Below, piece after piece: positions 1-11,700 of a stretch of DNA of 64,000 nucleotides. The notes under the pieces were generated by a model. That model was not told the origin of the DNA and did not search any database. It saw only the letters and a program-made list of their open reading frames with translations. The stretch's first letter is position 1, and every line of letters starts with the position of its first letter. The position numbers were made by a program, and so were the translations under genes. The DNA comes from Liolophura sinensis. Its lineage: Eukaryota; Mollusca; Polyplacophora; Chitonida; Chitonidae. Location: the NCBI RefSeq assembly GCF_032854445.1, contig NC_088295.1:90853836-90917835 (forward strand), written 5' to 3'.

Positions 1-654
1 GGCAGAGAAGGGTTCAAATTCACAACAATCCTTCTCATTTTTTCTTTTTTTTTGATTCTGATTTCTACTATTCAGCATGCAATTTATGCAAAGCATGCAG
101 ATTTGATCCCCAGATTTGGTGTCCTCAACAGCTATACACATGTAGCCCACCACTGCTACAAGAGAGCAATGTTTATTTTCTTTTCACTGGCCTTCATACA
201 ATCCCCAATGGACACTGTATCTAGCTGCCAGTGTTTCAAATCTAAATAATTCCGGCCAACCTATTTTCGCCATTATCATGAACTTCACAGACATAGAACT
301 TCATAGAAGTTGTAAAAAAACCAGTAGCGTGAACCCCGGCCACACTGGTGGATAACAGCTTAATTTTCCTTTTCTTTATTGTTATTTACGCACATAGTTC
401 ATAATTTCATTTTCTTCAGTCATGTTGCACCCTTTGCTTAATTCAACAAGCGTGCATGACTGATAACATCTGATATACCAGTAGGGCTATTTAATGGTAC
501 ATGTAGGCCTATAGTCACAGCAGGTGTTTGATTAAGTTGGTCAGAGGTTTAACAGGGTCACAGCATGAGCGTCTAAAGAGAGGCAGTGATCAAAACATCT
601 CACTTTGCAAATGAATAAGGCAACTAGTATAATTTTGTACATTATGTACACTTT
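1..654. other. No recognisable gene
   Basis: AT-rich sequence with a T-run near position 48-54. I see no conserved domain, tRNA or repeat family here. Short open frames are consistent with chance. Confidence 0.6.
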
Positions 655-1745
655 ATCTACCAGGCTTTCGAACTATAACTATAGTCATCGTCAGGGTGAG
701 TATGTGGCAACTGCAAGGAACATTCATTATGGTGCAGTATATATACATAGTACAGGGTAGCAAGACAGGTCTGTCAGGAAGTGAACAGTGATTACAAACA
801 AGTATTGCATGGTGGAAACAAGTATGTGCAAGAACAAAGGGTGTGAGAACAGTTTGGATCAGGGCATAGACAATCATATATTTACACATTGAACAGAAAT
901 AGAAATAGGAAATAGAGGACATGTTGCTGTTAAGGTCAGGTTTAGTTATGTTGATGTGTAACGACTCTTTGAGTTTAGGTATGTGATCAGTTCTAGCTGT
1001 GTCAATAATTTCATAAGTTGCAAGACCCGGGTTGTAATCACTCATTAGACAGTGGTCACCAAAAGCGGAGTTTTCACAAACTGGTGAAGTGATATCATGT
1101 TCGTTGATGCGACCTTGCACGTGTCTAATTGTTTTTCCTATCTAGGAGGAACTGCATTCACCACATTTAATTTTGTTGACTACGTTTGCATGTAGATCGT
1201 CGTCCTCTTTGTCCTTGTAATTGAAAAGGTTGTTATGGAACAGGGTGTTTGTAAAACACATTGAATTTTAACACAAGGAACCATTTTAGATAGTTTTAGA
1301 AGCTCATGCTTGACCTTTAAAGAGGCAGGTCCAATGTAGGGCATGTTGAAAAAACTTTCTTCTTCTCAGGGAAAAGTCGGGAAGTGCTAGTGGTTTTGGC
1401 TGAACACATTTGTTAACAAAATGACTGATGATGCGATTAGTAAATTGGCGAGGATATGCATTCTTCGAAAGACGATTACGTAAATGAACAACCTCGTCTG
1501 AAAACAGCTTGTAAGACTTGCAGATCTTCCAGGCTCAGCTAAGTAAGCTTTTAACAAGGTTGACTTTGTGAGATTCAGGTACAAGGCTGGTCCGGCCATT
1601 TGGTGTATAAGCCTGTATTACTAGGTTTGCGATAGTATTAATGGTATTGGCCTATTTTTCCAAAAGAACATCTATGAAGTGGATAGAACCGTCATTTTCT
1701 TGTTCGAGAGTGAAGTTTATAACTTCATATCACATCTCACCTTGG
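655..1745 (-). mobile_element. Penelope-like retroelement relic (RT C-terminus plus GIY-YIG endonuclease)
   Basis: Read on the minus strand, broken frames give a typical Penelope-like order. First comes an RT C-terminal part (fragments such as FTLEQENDGSIHF and HLRNRLSKNAYPRQFTNR, about 1745-1390). A linker with IKCGECSSS follows, then IGKT near 1140 and QGRINEHD near 1100. Last is a GIY-YIG-like tail containing ENSAFGDHC, YEIIDTARTD and KESLHINITKPDLN (about 1090-935). Frames shift several times, and a TAG at 1142-1144 stands just before IGKT where the family usually has Tyr. The RT start, catalytic YxDD region and both ends are missing, so this is a 5'-truncated, inactive copy. It could instead be another RT class carrying GIY-YIG, but the linkage to IGKT/INEH favours Penelope. 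Confidence 0.75.
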
Positions 1746-2505
1746 TTCTCACAAAACACGCAGATGTACACACCACCCCCACTGCGGCGGGATTGTTAAG
1801 ACGGACGAGTGAGTGATGAAGCTGGCTTTACTAAACCCGTCGTCGGCCCCACAACTCCACTGCTGTCCATTTTGCACTTCAGCACGTATAAACCTCGTGA
1901 TAACTGTCGAATAACTGACCTTGCAAGTCCGTTTCTGCTTGCTGACTAGCCATTTTCTATTCGTCATTAGTTGTCAGTAACTCTCTTAGGCCTGTCGATC
2001 CTCCCATCGTCCATGCTCTTCGTAACACCACCGATTTTAGTTGCACGGTTTCATCTATTTTCCCTTGTCACTCGCAGGGACCGACGTCAGCGATCGATGA
2101 GGCCCAACGCGTGGGGCAATCTAAACGCCTTACGTCACGAAAATCAACTCCTTCATAGGCACATGTACGTCAAAATCAGGTCACGGAACCGGCAGTGTAG
2201 TCCAGTAGCCGGACCAATGTTACCTCCCCTGTTCTATGAATCCGGTTCAGCCACTGGATTAACAGTGGCATTCGACCATCGCTGTTGTTGTTAAAGGCCT
2301 ACCAATACACGTCAGAAAAGTGGTTGAGCTCACTTACTCAGTATGATGTGTATTTCAAAAGTATAACTTATTTCATGTATCTACAATACTCTGAACAAAA
2401 GTTAGTTATCTGGAGGGTGAATTTTTTCCCCAAATTTGAGCTCATGCCCTACTCAATAATATGTCGGAGGTCGAATTTATCTACAATTTCCAGATGGGAT
2501 TGATT
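1746..2505. other. CpG-rich stretch, possible promoter or first exon of an unseen gene
   Basis: Between about 1780 and 2290 CpG dinucleotides are visibly denser than in the flanks (for example GACGTCAGCGATCGATG near 2082 and ACGCGTGG near 2108). The promoter-type motif GTTACCTCCCC occurs at about 2218. A minus-strand ATG at 1953 opens a 24-codon frame (MASQQAETDLQGQLFDS...) that could be a first exon with a weak GTTTAT donor. I cannot connect it to other exons. Confidence 0.25.
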
Positions 2506-2507
2506 GC

Positions 2508-2668
2508 TTTCATTGATGTTTTACTCAACAATATTTCACTAATAGGCCAGAGAGAAAGTCATCATGAGCGGAACTTGAACTCCTTGCGACAGCATTGGTG
2601 GGAGGCTCCTGGTTCATTGTGCTTGTGCTTACGTGCTAACCTCCTTGGCCACGGAGGTCCCAACTGGG
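2508..2668 (-). repeat. Internally deleted tRNA-derived SINE copy
   Basis: The left part (GATGTTTTACTCAACAATATTTCACT) matches the 3' body of the SINE seen intact at 26950-27211. The right part (GAACTTGAACTCC, GAGGCTCCTGG, GCTAACCTCCTTGGCCACGG) matches its tRNA-like head. The conserved central block between them is missing. Orientation is tRNA head at the right, so minus strand. Confidence 0.65.
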
Positions 2669-3854
2669 ACTGAACCCACACGCCATGTAGCCTACATGTA
2701 AATGTATGTCTGCTTGAGTTACATGCCTTAATCACCATGTCCCATTTCCCTTATTACATATGCCAAGGCAAGTTGCTTTATACATGTGTATGTTGGTGGA
2801 CAGTTTTAATGAATAAAGAAAGGCTGGCTCAGCTTATAGGATGCGACCACATCTCAGTAGGCACCTGTCATATCAGGCAGGCAGTAACCAATACCAGCTG
2901 CAGCTGGGTTATAACACAGCTGAGGTTTCATCAGCAGTCAGTATCATCGTACATGGAGTGGAATTCCACAACAGCCAATAAATTAGCTGTTAAAACTATT
3001 GGATGTGTTGTTTCATCAGTGATCCCTGTCATAGAGCTGTCATATGGCCGTTAACATCAAAATTTATTTATTTATTTATTTGATCATTGTTTCACATTGT
3101 ATTCGAGACGTTTTCACTAAATATAGACCTTTGAGAGGTGCCTGACAAATTGCCTGACTTAAGAATATTGATGAAGCAGCAAAACCTTGATTTTTACCTG
3201 ATGTGACCTCAAGATACAGGGTCTGGCAGATGCAGCCAGCCCGCGCTTTTTAAAGCTCGCCCTCTCAACACTGACATATGTGAAGGAAATAGTTTATAGC
3301 AGACAAGGAGTTCTGTCCAGCCAAACTGCCACCGGTAAAACGGCTCTTTGTTTTTGTCACTTTTGTCACAGAATATGATTTCTGCTTGTCGATAATGTTA
3401 CATAGTTCTGACAAGGATAACGTATACATCCAGTTTAATCCCCAAGTACAAGGCCAGTAATACCAGAACAGAAAGAAAAACAAAGTGTGTATAAATAGGA
3501 TGGGTAATAAACCATGTTTATTATACTAACAAGGAAGATACTTGAGAATGAATTTCAGAACGTGACAATGGGTGACAAGTTTAACACAATGGACTGTGAA
3601 TACGATACAATGGGTTGTGAATATGATACAATGAATATGATGATAGTGGGATGTAAAAGATGTGTCTCTGATTAAAAATGAAAAAAGCTCTTCATATAAT
3701 ATCATCAAACTACATAATCTGATGCATGCTGACTGAGATCTAATCGATCTAAGCAGGCTGAAAAAGTATCTTTGGATGGTAAGATCACATGGAAAGTTTT
3801 TCAATATATGACCTCTTACACCTTCTTCAGTTTGTTTCGTCCATGACTAACCTG
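2669..3854. other. No recognisable gene; small simple repeats
   Basis: Contains a TTTA microsatellite near 3062-3082, and a short imperfect repeat of about 21 bp (ATACAATGGGTTGTGAATATG type) near 3575-3640. No coding exon with a recognisable domain was found on either strand. Confidence 0.5.
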
Positions 3855-3985
3855 CCCATTTTTCCTGATTCTGAGAGTTCTATTGATTTTAGAAAGGTGT
3901 ATTTAGGTTTGCCTGGAATATGTGATGATATTCTACTGGAAAATAATAAGTTTCAGGATCAAAAATAATATTTTGTGACATTTAT
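3855..3985. repeat. Dispersed repeat, copy A
   Basis: About 120 bp shared with 21490-21615. The two share ATTCTGAGAGTTCT, TAGAAAGGTG and GATGATATTCTACTGGAAAA in the same order. No coding capacity or terminal repeats are evident; the family is unknown. Confidence 0.6.
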
Positions 3986-4074
3986 TTACCTCTAAAAATG
4001 CACAATTGCTGACAAAATTGTAGGTCATTTAGGGTACCTGAAATTACCCTGGTCACCATGGTCATGTGTAGGAC

Positions 4075-4318
4075 ACACACCTGTAGTGTTTGCAGGTTCT
4101 TCTGACTCGTACACACCTGTAGTATTTGCAGGTCCTTCTGACTCTTATACACTTGTAGTGTTTGCAGGTCCTTCTGACTTGTATACACCTGTAGTGTTTG
4201 CAGGTCATTTTGACTCCTACACACCTGTACAGTATGTTATTTACATGAAAGTATGTCATTTACTTTGCAGGTCCTTCTGACTCCTACACACCTGTAGTGT
4301 TTGCAGGTCCTTCTGACT
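4075..4318 (+). repeat. 36-bp minisatellite carrying a splice-acceptor-like junction
   Basis: About 6 units of 36 bp plus one interrupted stretch (4228-4268). Each unit reads GTGTTTGCAG followed by GTCCTTCTGACTC and TACACACCT. TTTGCAG|GTCC is a good 3' splice site, and the last unit runs straight into an open frame at 4307. The organisation resembles the exon-edge arrays in XRCC1 intron 3 and ZDHHC intron 4. Confidence 0.8.
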
Positions 4319-4407
4319 CATATATGGACGCACAAGGCAAATTGAGTACTGGTGCCTTCTGCACACACACACCATTCATCCTGGAGTCTTTTGCTCTCAA
4401 AATGTAA
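4307..4407 (+). CDS. Possible terminal exon of an unknown plus-strand gene
   Basis: After the acceptor TTTGCAG at 4300-4306 a phase-1 frame reads about 33 residues (starting PSDSYMDAQGKLSTGAF and ending ESFALKM) to a TAA at 4405-4407. The last array unit supplies its first codons, as in the other exon-seeded arrays of this window. I do not recognise the protein and cannot find upstream exons. If real, the gene is tail-to-tail with XRCC1, whose candidate poly(A) signal lies at 4433-4438. It may equally be chance open sequence. Confidence 0.3.
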
Positions 4408-4432
4408 AACTCTTCACTCAAGAGGAAGAGTC

Positions 4433-4438
4433 TTTATT
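4433..4438 (-). terminator. Candidate poly(A) signal of XRCC1
   Basis: AATAAA on the minus strand (TTTATT on plus), about 1.29 kb downstream of the XRCC1 stop codon. It is the first canonical hexamer I see on that strand after the stop. Use of it would give a long 3'UTR that includes the whole 39-bp array. Confidence 0.4.
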
Positions 4439-4914
4439 TCAGTAAAGCTGGAAAATAGCAAACCTGTTTGAATGTCAAGGTATCCAAAATAGATACAGAA
4501 CCAAACTTATCCTCTCTCACAGCTTTGTCTTACTGGCAGCCCCTAAGACGAACGCTGAGGGTACTCATGTATGCCAACATGATGTAGGCATATGCTTGGG
4601 TTTTTACGTCGTACAAGTACTTAACAATTTTTCTGTCACATGATGATTAGGAGTCTTTTAATATGTGTGTGCATATAATGTCTTCTCGTGGCCGGGCATG
4701 TTGAAGACACCAGACATGACACCCTACCCAGTTGCATTATACTGACAATAGGCATGACATCTCCCCAGTCGCATTATACTGATACTTGGCCGAACACTCC
4801 TGTTTCTGTGCTGTAATATCTTAGTGCTGAGTGCCAAGTGAGGCAACAACAAATACTGTTTTTAAAGTTTTTGGCATGAGTATACCAATATGAAGATGAT
4901 ATAGCAGCTGAATA

Positions 4915-5768
4915 GGTTGACCTGTGGATCAAACTATAAGGCTGACCCAGCACTGTCAATGAAGTGACCACAATATACATGTATGCTTGATCTGGCACCA
5001 TTTGCTAAGAAACCATAATGTTTAGTTGATCTGGCACCATGTGCTGAGAAACGATAATGTTTGCTTGATACAGAACCAAATGCTGAGAAATGATAATGTT
5101 TGCTTGATATAGAACCACATGCTGAGGAACCACAATGTTTGGTTGATCTGGCACCATCTGCTGAGAAACCATAATGTTTGGTTGATCTGGCACCATCTGC
5201 TGAGAAACCATAATGTTTGGTTGATACAGGGCCATGTGCTGAGGAACCATAATACAAGGCAGATATGTCACTATCTACTGAGGAACCATTATATAAGGCA
5301 GATATGGCACCATCTACTGAGGAACGATAAAATAAGGTAGATATGGACCCTCTGCTGAGGACCATGTGCTGAACAACCATAATATAAGGTAGATATGGCA
5401 CCATCCACTGTGGGAACCAGACAATATGTATAAGACTGATGTGGCACCATCTGGCAAGAGACCATATGTCTTGATACAGGACCATGTGCTGAGGACCTAT
5501 AATATAAGGTAGATATGGCACCGTCTACCACGGGACCACAAAATAAGGTTGATATAGCTCCGTTTTCTTCTTGGCCATGATATAAGGCTGATTTGGAACT
5601 GTCTGCTGATGACAAACCAAACGACATGTATAAAGCTGATGTGGCACCATCTGGTGAGAGACCATAATGTAAGGTTGATATGGCAGCATTTTCTGAGGGA
5701 TCAGGATATAAGGTTCATTCATCATCTACTGGGGGACCACAATATAAGGTTGATACGGTACCAGCTTG
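4915..5768 (-). repeat. 39-bp minisatellite seeded from the last codons of XRCC1
   Basis: About 21 units of 39 bp (13 codons). On the minus strand units read like MVPDQPNIMVSQQ or MVPYQPYIMVPQ. The true XRCC1 C-terminus encoded at the right end of the array reads LVPYQPYIVVPQ then TAG. Vertebrate XRCC1 also ends in a related LLPHQLYGVVPQ-type sequence, so the coding exon is ancestral and the array was copied from it. Some units keep the TAG after CAG; others have CAGCAG. The array therefore forms most of the 3'UTR. Confidence 0.85.
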
Positions 5769-8700
5769 TTCTTCTCATTACAGGAGAACACCCACTTTGG
5801 TTTGACAAAGATCAATGATGGGGCATCCGACAAGGCCTGAAACAAACAAACAAAAAAAAAAACGAATTTGAAACTTGAACTAGAGCACTAGGGCTTTGCT
5901 ATTTGCTATTACAAAAACATACTAAATTTTGCACAAACTAGATTTTTCAGAAGTGTAAATAAAAACATACCGGAATTTTAAATAAAAATAATGGCAAACA
6001 TGAGGGGCTCTACAAAATAAAATAGAGAATGGGTAGCCCTAGTATACTAGTGGTTCAGTCCACAGGGTCACAAAGCTATCTAAGCCTTAAGATCTGCTTA
6101 TCTGTGCTGAGAACAGTGGACAGGAACATTCAGAAATGACATCATCGATAAACAGACTAGGAGTGCGGGAACAGCGCGCCCAATTTGGGCAAAGCTGTTT
6201 TGACAAGCTATCACTGTGAATGTCACCACAGCAGGCTACTTGATTTCTGGACTGACCACTGGGGCCTAAGGAAAACTACATGTATAGATTAAAGCCATTT
6301 TTTTACACCTCAAGAAGAAAAGGGAAGAGCTTTTTGGGGCCTTCATACGTTAGGCCACATCAGTATGTCGACTTACCTCATCAAAGTTCTTGTCCCACTG
6401 AGCGTTTGTCACTACATAGTTTGTGTCATCAGACATATAATCACAAACATCACTGAATATGAAGAAAAAAAAAAAGTCTTGAATTCCACAATAGGTTCAA
6501 CATGACAAAATTCCTGTGATTAACTGAAGAAGGACGTTACATGACATAATACAGCTTGTATGATCTAAACCAAAAATGTTCATATCATGTATAAACCAAA
6601 ACATACAGTGAAGCCACTGTTTATTTGTTTATTATGTTGTACCCAAGAACACTTCACTCCTGGGATGCAGGACAACATTATTGGGGCCGAAAACTATGGG
6701 AAACCCATGGCCATCCCATGTATGAGTAGGGAGGAAACCAGCATAAGCTGGACTTGAGCTCACAAAGTTAATTGGTGAAAGGCTCCTGAGTCATTGTGCA
6801 GCGCTAGCATGCTAACCACGGTGGTGCCCTTGAACAAAGACATGCATAGTCCTGGAAACTCACCCGTTAAAGGCTGTGATGCTAACCACGGTGGTGCCCT
6901 TGAACAAAGACATGCATAGTCCTGGAAACTCACCCGTTAAAGGCTGTGATGTATCTCACCAGCAGCCTTCTCTCTGATGCCACAAAGTCACCGTACAGGA
7001 AGAACTTCTTGTCGGTAAAGAAGTCTGGCAGCTCAGGCAGTCCAGAGTCAGAGTCATCCCCTGTGGCCGCTGAAGGTTTGCTACCACTCTTACTGGTTGC
7101 GTTAAATTCGTCCTCGTCCGTAGAATCTCCATAAGGATCGGCTGAGACCTGGTCTGCAGCCTTAGGACTCTTCTTGTTGGAGGCCTGCTTCTCCTTTAGC
7201 CTAAAACAAGTACCACAGAATACATGTAATCAACCATGAATTCAATATTGCCTAAGGTGCCATCTGTCAATTACTGCAGACTGGAAATTAACATAGTTCA
7301 AACTTGACAATTAAGGCATGTAAAGGCTTTATTGGATTGTAACAGGCTAGTTCACTTCATGCAGTTTGGGACCCTCACTAATGGAACTGTATGCATCAGC
7401 ATCACTACATACCACATGTGCCATTAACACCTGACAAATAACACCGCACGTCTCCAAGCTTCTAACAGGAGCTGCAGTTCTGTCAACGCTCTGTCAACGC
7501 TATGTCCATATTAAATCATACACTTGACCACTACAGCATAATGCATCACATATTACAAACTGTAAGAAAATAACTACAACTCAGCCTTTGCCTAGGGATA
7601 GTCTAAGAGCCAAAAGGGAGAGTCATGTCCTGCCAAATTCCTTAACGAGACATGGTGATTAAGGGCGCATACACAGTATTAAGTAACTCAACCATGACAT
7701 AGTCCTAAGGCACTGAAGGCTAATTAGCACACATCGACATGACTGGGACAAATGTGGATGCCAAATGACATCTGGCATATTTGGATCTGTTTTCAGAAGA
7801 AGAAAGCTTCAACAGTGTTAAATAGTGATATAACTGTCAGCATGTCAGCGGTATATATATACCTCCTAAAATGGAAAGTATGTCATTTAGTTTATGTACC
7901 TAGAATCCTTAAACAAGAATGTATGTTTTTGTCCTGGTTATCTTCCTATAGTGGTTTGCTGGTACAGCAACTCCAAACTTAATTACAAATATGCAAATAA
8001 AAGTGCTGTCAACTACGTGAATCACTACTGATGGGCACGCTAATTGAAAGTGCTGTCAACTACGTGAATCACTACTGATGGGCACGCCAATTGAAAGTGC
8101 TGTCAACTACGTGAATCACTACTGATGGGCACGCCAATTGAAAGTGCTGTCAACTACTTGAATCACTACTGATGGGCACGCTAATTGAAAGTTCTGTCAA
8201 CTACGTGTATCACTACTGATGGGCACGCTAATTGAAAGTGCTGTCAACTACGTGAATCACTACTGATGGGCACGCTAATTGAAATTTCTGTCAACTACGT
8301 GTATCACTACTGATGGGCACGCTAATTGAAAGTTCTGTCAACTACGTGAATCACTACTGATGGGCACGCTAATTGAAAGTTCTGTCAACTACGTGAATCA
8401 CTACTGATGGGCACACTAATTGAAAGTGCTGTCAACTACGTGAATCACTACTGATGGGCATGCTAATTGAAAGTTCTGTCAACTAAGTGTATCACTACTG
8501 ATGGGCACGCTAATTGAAAGTGCTGTCAACTACGTGAATCACTACTGATGGGCATGCTAATTGAAAGTGCTGTCAACTACGTGAATCACTACTGATGGGC
8601 ACGCTAATTGAAAGTGCTGTCAACCACGTGTATCACTACTGATGGGCACGCTAATTGAAAGTGCTGTCAGCTACATGAATCACCACTGATGGGCACGCTA

Positions 8701-11700
8701 ACTGAAAGTGCTGTCAACTACGTGAATCACTACTGATGGGCACGCTAATTGAAAGTTCTGTCAACTACGTGTATAACTACTGATGGGCATGCTAATTGAA
8801 AGTGCTGTCAACCACGTGTATCACTACTGATGGGCACGCCAACTGAAAGTGCTGTCAACTACGTGAATCACTACTGATGGGCACGCTAATTGAAAGTGCT
8901 GTCAACTACGTGAATCACTGCTGATGGGCACGCTAATTGAAAGTGCTGTCAACTACGTGAATCACTACTGATGGGCACGCTAATTTAAAGTGCTGTCAAC
9001 TACGTGAATCACTACTGATGGGCATGCTAATTGAAAGTGCTGTCAACTACGTGAATCACTACTGATGGGCACGCTAATTGAAAGTGCTGTCAACTACTTG
9101 AATCACCACTGATGGGCATGCTAATTGAAAGTGCTGTCAACCACGTGTATCACTACTGATGGGCACGCCAACTGAAAGTGCTGTCAACTACGTGAATCAC
9201 TACTGATGGGCACGCTAATTGAAAGTGCTGTCAACTACGTGAATCACTACTGATGGGCACGCTAATTGAAAGTTCTGTCAACTACGTGTATCACTACTGA
9301 TGGGCACGCCAACTGAAAGTGCTGTCAACTACGTGAATCACTACTGATGGGCACGCTAATTGAAAGTGCTGTCAACTACGTGAATCACTACTGATGGGCA
9401 TGCTAATTGAAAGTTCTGTCAACTACGTGTATCACTACTGATGGGCACGCTAATTGAAAGTGCTGTCAACCACGTGTATCACTACTGATGGGCACGCCAA
9501 TTGAAAGTGCTGCCAACCACGTGAATCACTATTGATGGGCATGCTAATTGAAAGTGCTGTCAACTACATGAATCACTACTGATGGGTGCACTAATTGAAA
9601 GTGCTGTCAACTACGTGAATCACTACTGATGGGCATGCTAATTGAAAGTGCTGTCAACTACGTGAATCACTACTGATGGGCACGCTAATTGAAAGTGCTG
9701 TCAACTACTTGAATCACCACTGATGGGCACGCCAATTGAAAGTGCTGCCAACCACGTGAATCACTACTGATGGGCATGCTAATTGAAAGTGCTGTCAACT
9801 ACGTGAATCACTACTGTATCATCTATGTGTATCACTATTGATGGGCTGTCCACTACTTGACTCACCACTGATGGGCACGCTAATTGAAAGTGCTGTCAAC
9901 CACGTGTATCACTACTAATGGACACGCTAATTGAAAGTGCTGCCAACCACGTGTATCACTACTGATGGGTGCACTAACTGAAAGTACTGTCAGCTACATG
10001 AATCACTACTGATGGGCACGCTAAATGAAAGTGCTGTCAACTACGTGAATCACCACTGATGGGCATGCTAATTGAAAGTGCTGTCAACTAAGTGTATCAC
10101 TATTGATGGGCACGCCAATTGAAAGTGCTGTCAACTACGTGAATCACTACTGATGGGCATGCTAATTGAAAGTGCTGTCAACTACGTGAATCACTACTGA
10201 TGGGTACGCTAATTGAAAGTGCTGTCAGCTACATGAATCACCACTGATGGGCACGCCAACTGAAAGTGCTGTCAACTACTTGAATCACTACTGATGGGAA
10301 CGCTAATTGAAAGTGCTGTCAACTACGTGAATCACTACTGATGGGCATGCTAATTGAAAGTGCTGTCAACCACGTGTATCACTACTGATGGGCACGCCAA
10401 CTGAAAGTGCTGTCAACTACACGAATCACTACTGATGGGCATGCTAATTGAAAGTGCTGTAAACCATGTGTATCACTACTGATGGGCACGCCAACTGAAA
10501 GTGCTGTCAACTATGTGTATCACTATTGATGGGCACGCCAACTTAAAGTGCTGTCAACTACATGAATCACTACTGATGGGCACGCTAATTGAAAGTGCTG
10601 TCAACCACGTGAATCACTACTGATGGGTATGCTAATTTGAAAGTGCTGCCAACCACGTGTTTCACTACTGATGGGCATGCTAATTGAAAGTGCTGTCAAC
10701 TACGTGAATCACTACTGATGGGCACGCTAATTGAAAGTGCTGTCAACTACTTGAATCACCACTGATGGGCATGCTAATTGAAAGTGCTGTCAACCACGTG
10801 TATCACTACTGATGGGCACGCCAACTGAAAGTGCTGTCAACTACGTGAATCACTACTGATGGGCACGCTAATTGAAAGTGCTGTCAACTACGTGAATCAC
10901 TACTGATGGGCACGCTAATTGAAAGTTCTGTCAACTACGTGTATCACTACTGATGGGCACGCCAACTGAAAGTGCTGTCAACTACGTGAATCACTACTGA
11001 TGGGCACGCTAATTGAAAGTGCTGTCAACTACGTGAATCACTACTGATGGGCATGCTAATTGAAAGTTCTGTCAACTACGTGTATCACTACTGATGGGCA
11101 CGCTAATTGAAAGTGCTGTCAACTACGTGTATCACTACTGATGGGCACGCCAATTGAAAGTGCTGCCAACCACGTGAATCACTATTGATGGGCATGCTAA
11201 TTGAAAGTGCTGTCAACTACATGAATCACTACTGATGGGTGCACTAATTGAAAGTGCTGTCAACTACGTGAATCACTACTGATGGGCATGCTAATTGAAA
11301 GTGCTGTCAACTACGTGAATCACTACTGATGGGCACGCTAATTGAAAGTGCTGTCAACTACTTGAATCACCACTGATGGGCACGCCAATTGAAAGTGCTG
11401 CCAACCACGTGAATCACTACTGATGGGCATACTAATTGAAAGTGCTGTCAACTACGTGAATCACTACTGTATCATCTATGTGTATCACTATTGATGGGCT
11501 GTCCACTACTTGACTCACCACTGATGGGCACGCTAATTGAAAGTGCTGTCAACCACGTGTATCACTACTAATGGACACGCTAATTGAAAGTGCTGCCAAC
11601 CACGTGTATCACTACTGATGGGTGCACTAACTGAAAGTACTGTCAGCTACATGAATCACTACTGATGGGCACGCTAAATGAAAGTGCTGTCAACTACGTG

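Larger units (their letters stand above)
5726..7200 (-). other. XRCC1: XRCC1 FHA-binding motif and BRCT2, exons 13-15
   Basis: Exon 13 contains DPYGDSTDEDEF (residues 470-481), equivalent to the vertebrate PYAGSTDENT segment that CK2 phosphorylates and that recruits PNKP, APTX and APLF through their FHA domains. Then LPELPDFFTDKKFFLYGDF starts BRCT2. Exon 14 gives DYMSDDTNYVVTNAQWD, and exon 15 gives LIFVKPKWVFSCNEKNK and the C-terminus LVPYQPYIVVPQ. BRCT2 is the LIG3-binding domain in vertebrates, and its conserved Trp is present. Confidence 0.96.
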